64,000 bases of DNA from Druceiella hillmani (lineage: Eukaryota > Arthropoda > Insecta > Lepidoptera > Hepialidae). Where the stretch lies: NCBI GenBank assembly GCA_039881145.1, contig JAYKKI010000005.1, positions 22,129,501 to 22,193,500 of the forward strand, given 5' to 3'. Both the position numbers and the translations under genes were made by a program. Positions 59,006 through 64,000 of this stretch are shown here, one piece after another (position 1 is the first letter of the stretch; each line of letters starts with the position of its first letter). The notes beneath the pieces are model-generated. The model made no database searches, was not told the DNA's origin, and saw nothing but the letters and a program-made list of their open reading frames with translations.

Positions 59006-61472
59006 TAAAAGTTCGTCTGTGAAAGCTTCCTGGAAATGTCGTGCTTTGTTCGTACGGAAACGATGGATTGTTTGATGGATTCAATAGATTTATTTATAGA
59101 TGGGAAATGTTTGTGTGGAATAAAATACGAGTGCCGCTTCATAAATATGAACAGGCGTGTGATTTTTGTATGAATAAATCGGTCGTTTTGACGAAAATGG
59201 TATTTCTGATGTGTATTTATTTTTTATTCATAACTTTCATATAGTCGTTTGTTGTTATGTTATTTATTGAACTTATATAAATATTACCTAGAGTAATTGG
59301 GTGCAAAAAGTTGAAAAGAGATTCTGCAAGATCAGATTATTAACATATCGACTATTTGTTAAGCATGTATTGAAATTTACCTGCTTTTTCTAATTCAATT
59401 GTTGTACGTATTAGTATCAATTCAATATTAGTATATTATTTAATATTTAATCTATTTGATTATAGCGTCATAAAAGTATATGGTGTGTTTGAAAATATTA
59501 ACATTAAAAGTAGTAACATTGAAACTAGGTTTGTCAGGTGATTGTCAGTATTTTCTTATGAATTAGGTTTTCTTCTCTCTCTCTCTCTCTAATGGAAAGA
59601 TCTTTCCATCAGATTAATGGAGTAATATTCTAAACAACCTATTATATAAATGAAAAAACCTGAATATTGATGGAGTAATATTCTAAACAACCTAATTTAT
59701 AAAAATTTTTTTCCAGTACAGGTTAAATTTACGAATCTATTTTCTTTTGAACTGATTTTAAAGGTATTTCTGTCGATCAACAAGATAACTTTTTTAAATC
59801 ATAGTTCAAACGATTGTAAATTATTCATTTACTATCAAACGTTATTTAGACGATGAATTATTTTAACATTACAAAATATTACTTAGGTTCCTTCTGTGAA
59901 TAATAAAGGATTAGTTTTTGAAAGCCTTATATATGCATAAGTTAGTTACTTCAAGACAATGTTGAAATAGTGTCTTAAATATTATATGGAATGATATCAT
60001 AAGATAAAAATTAACGTATTACTTTACATATGAAATTGAAACGAAAAGAAAAAAAGAACTATTATTATTATAAATAAATTGATTGTGACACTTCGTCAGG
60101 ATTATCTGCCTCCTATTAACAGGAGATAGTGAAGTGACTGACGCAGAAGAGTATTTAAACATATATTTGTTAAATTAATTTACCCATTCTCGAATTTAAT
60201 CACTCAATTCAGAATTCAAGAAGATGGAGACCAAGTTTTCATTTGATACTTTTATCCTTACTCTTAGTTGCCAACCTGTGTCCCTGTATCATAATTATAT
60301 AGTTTAATTTTACGTACTTTTCTCATCTTTATATTGAAACATATACCTTTTCTATTTATCGTAAATATTTGTTACGATTATTAGGCCTGAGTTTTGTCAT
60401 TTACTTTATGTATAACGTAAACGTTATGGTATCATTAGCCTTTAAGCAGACGTTCGCATTTTGTGTCATTATGAAATCTTTATTTTGATAGATAGTTATT
60501 TACTTCAAAACTGCGCCTTATTTCACTTTACGTAAAGGTAACTAAGACAGTAGATGCTGTATGGATAATTTAGTAAGGTTAGCCTAACTGGTAGAATTAA
60601 GTGGGCGAATTAAAAATAAAATCGACTAATTTTTATAGTTACTTTATAGAATTATGTATTCAATTAGTTACCAATAAATATTGTTATAGTATTATATACA
60701 TTATGAAATTCATAATTGACAATTTTAGACCGATTTTGGAAATAGATACAACGAATAAACATTACTTTATGTGCAGCAAAGCATAATAACCTATAAAATA
60801 GATTGCCTGTCAACCACAGATAAAGAACAAAACTGTCATTGTCGACGAAATAGGTTCGTCCTATTCTTTCTTCTCGCAAAGTCATATTGATGCTATCTTT
60901 TTTTCTGGCAAATTAACGAAAAGTGGTTTTACTTTAACGACGAATAAAGGTTAAGGTAAAGCAAGTGTATTATATCAAGCCGATTTTTAAACCGAACTTT
61001 AAGACATCCGTTATTTTCGTGCATTAGTTATCGTATAGGTACGTTAAGTGAATTACAAAACATAGGGCTGATATTTCAAAATGTTTTAGCTGGACGGTAA
61101 AATAATATTTTGTTGTAAATATTAATAACTTTCTACTTTTTGTAAGTTGGAAATTGCGAATAGAATTGTAAAAATTTGTCTTTATATTATTCCTATTATG
61201 TTCACACCGTATTCATTTCAGTTCATTTCCTCTGATGAATAGTTTCCGTTCCTTTACACGATGTGGTTCAAGCAACAAAATATATTTTAAAGTTACATTT
61301 TATTTCTTCCTGCAGAATAATATAATATTACAATTCCTAATGAGTATAACCTAACAATGTACTCATATAACAATGCGCTCGCCGTGCCAGTAGAATAATA
61401 AATAGGTACCGAACAATAAGTAACATTCCTTTAATGGAAACTGTATTTTACTAAGCGGAATTGTGGAGAGAA
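59006..61472. other. Intergenic; (CT)n run, 18-bp palindrome and 52-bp duplication near 59.6 kb
   Basis: CTCTCTCTCTCT (about 59574-59590) precedes the perfect palindrome ATGGAAAGATCTTTCCAT (59592-59609). ATGGAGTAATATTCTAAACA and ACCTA.T.TATA occur twice, about 52 bp apart (59617 and 59669). Frames at 59041-59244 and 60601-60885 are unsupported. Confidence 0.55.
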
Positions 61473-61477
61473 ACGAT

Positions 61478-61685
61478 TTTTATTAGACCAATTCGAGTAT
61501 GGAATTTTACTAGAATTCTATAGGTCATTATTATTGAGCCTTTCACGAGCGGAGAATGGGGTGGTCATTAAAAGAGGTACCGGAGAAAATTTGGAAAGAG
61601 GCTATTTTTATTAGACCGATTCCAGTACGTAGTTTCTTTCACTAGAATTCTATAGTTTATTGTACCCACTAAAAGAGGTACAAAA
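61478..61685. repeat. About 129-bp direct duplication
   Basis: TTTTTATTAGACC.ATTC.AGTA, ACTAGAATTCTATAG and ACTAAAAGAGGTAC-like phrases occur in the same order at 61478-61585 and 61607-61682. Confidence 0.85.
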
Positions 61686-63340
61686 CTTAGAAATTTCGTC
61701 GTAATATTAATGCGCATTTTGAAATGTTCAAGATATTTCTTAGAATCGTAAGAAACTAAATTTGTGTACGCGTTACTAGTAATATTCGATGTTGCTTGCT
61801 GAATTTTTAATTTTATTCTTTAAATTCCATAGAGCTGGATTTACTGGAAATGCATTTTATAATAATTTACGTGTGAAGTTAGCGGAGAGCGGAAAAGATA
61901 ATCGTCTGTTTCTCTCTCGATCGTTCTATTTGTACATGCGTGAATAAGAGAAAAACTGACAAAAGAATTAGTTGAATTATGAATGATTTTTATATTGTAT
62001 GGAGAAGTGATCAAAAAAATCACTTTCGCTGTCCGCCGTGAAAGTCACTTTGGCTTGTCTATTAGATAGTGGTTCGTAGCTCCAGGTAGGTAAAATACAA
62101 TTAATCTTACGTTAATATGCTATAAATTTGATTTATAAAAAACCACGTAAAATATCTTCAAAATGGCAAACTATGAATGCGTACACAATTCATTTACAAT
62201 CCTCTCTTGTTGTCATTTACTCGAGTTCAACCGTGGTATTTATTAATGCTTTTTATATCAATAAAAAAGGAGCTAAGATAATTTTTGCACTGTATAAATA
62301 CCAGAAGTATTAACATTAAATTAACGTGATAACAATTAAATAATTTCTTTACAATATTTAAATATTTGGATCTTCACCTCTTAAAGATATAAAACGTGCA
62401 TAGCTCTTGTAGTTATGCACGTTTCAGAGAGACAATCGCGTTTTAGGTAGTTATAAATAATGGAGTATAAAAAAATTAATGCACTTTTGTATTAGTGTTC
62501 TTTTGCTTTCGAGGTGGGTTTTAAATAAAAGCAATAAGGATTAAATTATTTTAAACAAGCTACAGTAAAACGTCCGTGGGGCATCATCTATTTAAATGCA
62601 CACTATTAACAGTTGGAAAAGCAAACTAATTTTCTTCGTCAATTGCGTGTTACGGAAAAAATTCTCTTTTTTCCAAGCAATAAATATTTCTTTGAAAAAA
62701 TTTCATGGTGCAAATTATGTTATATCGTGTTGGTATTTAAAATTGATCTGTTAGTTGTGCTGTACATCAATTTATGTAAATACAATGCAAGTGTGGTGGA
62801 AATATCGGACAATAGTAGTCGAAATTAAAAACAAATTAAGTCTATAAACATTAAAAATAAAGTAATTTTTGAAATAGCATGACATAATATATTTAATAAC
62901 ATGTGTCTTCTTTAGAATTATATATTTTTTTTAAACATAAATATGTAGGTATTTTGTATTGTTGCCAACGTCTGACCCGAACTCTGCTGTGGTGGTTTTA
63001 GGCATGTAAGGATGCTGCGTAAAATATTGATAAAATTTATTAATTAAACACTGTATTGGTCTAATTTAATTTTACTGAAATCTCTTAAATATTCAATTTA
63101 ATATAAAAATAATTTAACAACCTACAGAAATATAGAAAAAAAACACTGTCAAATATCGGTAAAGGTATAGAAAAATAGGTCCTGGTTATTAAAGAATAAG
63201 GTTTAAGCCATATTAGTAAAAATTAGCATATGTAAATTACTTATTAACTATTAAAATCAGTTTTATTTAGTACGCAAACTACCTCGTTCGAATCAGCAAT
63301 ATGAGGAAAGAACTATGTGATCTAAACTGTTTTCAGCAAA
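61686..63340. other. Intergenic, with a short hairpin at 62392-62424
   Basis: AAACGTGCATA and TATGCACGTTT form an 11-bp perfect stem with an 11-nt loop. Frames at 61841-62828 have no recognisable domains. Confidence 0.55.
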
Positions 63341-63923
63341 ACTATTCACACTGAAAACGATGACATTATGTTATACACATAGTTAGTATTCAGAAGTAGT
63401 CGTAGAGATATAAGTAAGTAAAATTAACATGCGCTTCTGGCTTCAAAGAAAGTGTTTCAGTTCCATTACTACAAGTACAGGACAAACTATTCACACTGAA
63501 AACGATAACATTATGTTATACACATAGTTAGTATTCAGAAGTAGTCGTAGAGATATAAGTAAGTAAAATTAACATGCGCTTCTGGCTTCAAAGAAAGTGG
63601 TTCAGTTCCATTACTACAAGTACAGGACAAACTATTCACACTGAAAACGATGACATTATGTTATACATATAGTTAGTATTCAGAAGTAGTCGTAGAGATA
63701 TAAGTAAGTAAAATTAACATGCGCTTCTGGCTTCAAAGAAAGTGTTTCAGTTCCATTACTACAAGTACAGGACAAACTATTCACGCTGAAAACGATGACA
63801 TTATGTTATACATATAGTTAGTATTCAGAAGTAGTCGTAGAGATATAAGTAAGTAAAGTTAACATGCGCTTCTCGCTTCAAAGAAAGTGTTTCAGTTCCA
63901 TTACTACAAGTATAGGACAAACA
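63341..63923. repeat. 145-bp tandem repeat, four nearly identical copies
   Basis: ACTATTCACACTGAAAACGA starts at 63341, 63486, 63631 and 63776. Copies differ at only a few positions and each contains ATTAACATGCGCTTCTGGCT and TTCCATTACTACAAGTA.AG. The high identity implies recent amplification or gene-conversion. Confidence 0.97.
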
Positions 63924-64000
63924 TGTAATGCCGTATTTTTCACAATGCTTATTATTGATTTATTTTAAATTAGATGTCTAGAAAATAAAAGTGAGATAGC

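Noticed and set aside
63270..63300. Box B-like GTTCGAATC on the plus strand
   Set aside because: No box A at suitable distance upstream, so no tRNA or SINE is called.

Overview
The window looks like nuclear DNA of an insect, most probably a moth or butterfly. It is strongly AT-rich, has long (TA)n microsatellites, and holds a spliced insect gene. It also carries transposon debris with Lepidoptera-like signatures: a Helitron whose 3' end reads ...GGGCGGGTCGCTAG, tRNA-derived SINEs, fold-back MITEs, a LINE reverse-transcriptase remnant and a Ty3/Gypsy pol remnant. No bacterial, organellar or viral genome organisation is visible. The order-level call is inference from repeat style; the insect call is firmer.

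Only one gene can be defended fully. It is a REDD1/DDIT4-family gene, the insect charybde/scylla type, on the minus strand at about 10,070-13,183. Three coding exons (12869-12815, 11812-11467, 11294-11207) join in phase into a 162-residue protein ending in the family's conserved block. A TATA box 32 nt upstream of a TCAGT initiator, a CCAAT box and an ACGTG hypoxia-response core lie upstream. The 3' UTR appears to hold a long (TA)n tract, a strong GC-rich stem-loop and an AATAAA signal. The family restrains TORC1 under hypoxia and other stress, so the ACGTG site fits the known biology.

The rest is a gene desert. From 1 to 10 kb there is one coding-like 104-codon ORF, a 57-bp and an 80-bp tandem array, and a miRNA-like hairpin. 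From 13 to 24 kb there are microsatellites, a palindromic MITE, several 180-260-bp tandem duplications and a SINE with a (TA)n tail. From 24 to 36 kb there is a hairpin, a frame-broken pseudogene-like segment, a second SINE-like unit, a Gypsy fragment, a 236-bp fold-back element and several GC-richer islands that could be regulatory or untranslated exons. From 37 to 46 kb there are further hairpins, the LINE fragment and a Helitron enclosing a promoter-like GC island. From 46 to 64 kb there are five tandem arrays or duplications (periods about 121, 149, 200, 111 and 145 bp), a dispersed GC-rich repeat family, SINE pieces and two more unexplained GC islands.

The most interesting leads are the compact charybde/scylla gene with its hypoxia-type promoter and structured 3' UTR, three near-perfect pre-miRNA-like hairpins (4610-4677, 27391-27474, 43421-43489), and the promoter-like cargo inside the Helitron. 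All come from reading the sequence by eye; no searches or folding programs were run.
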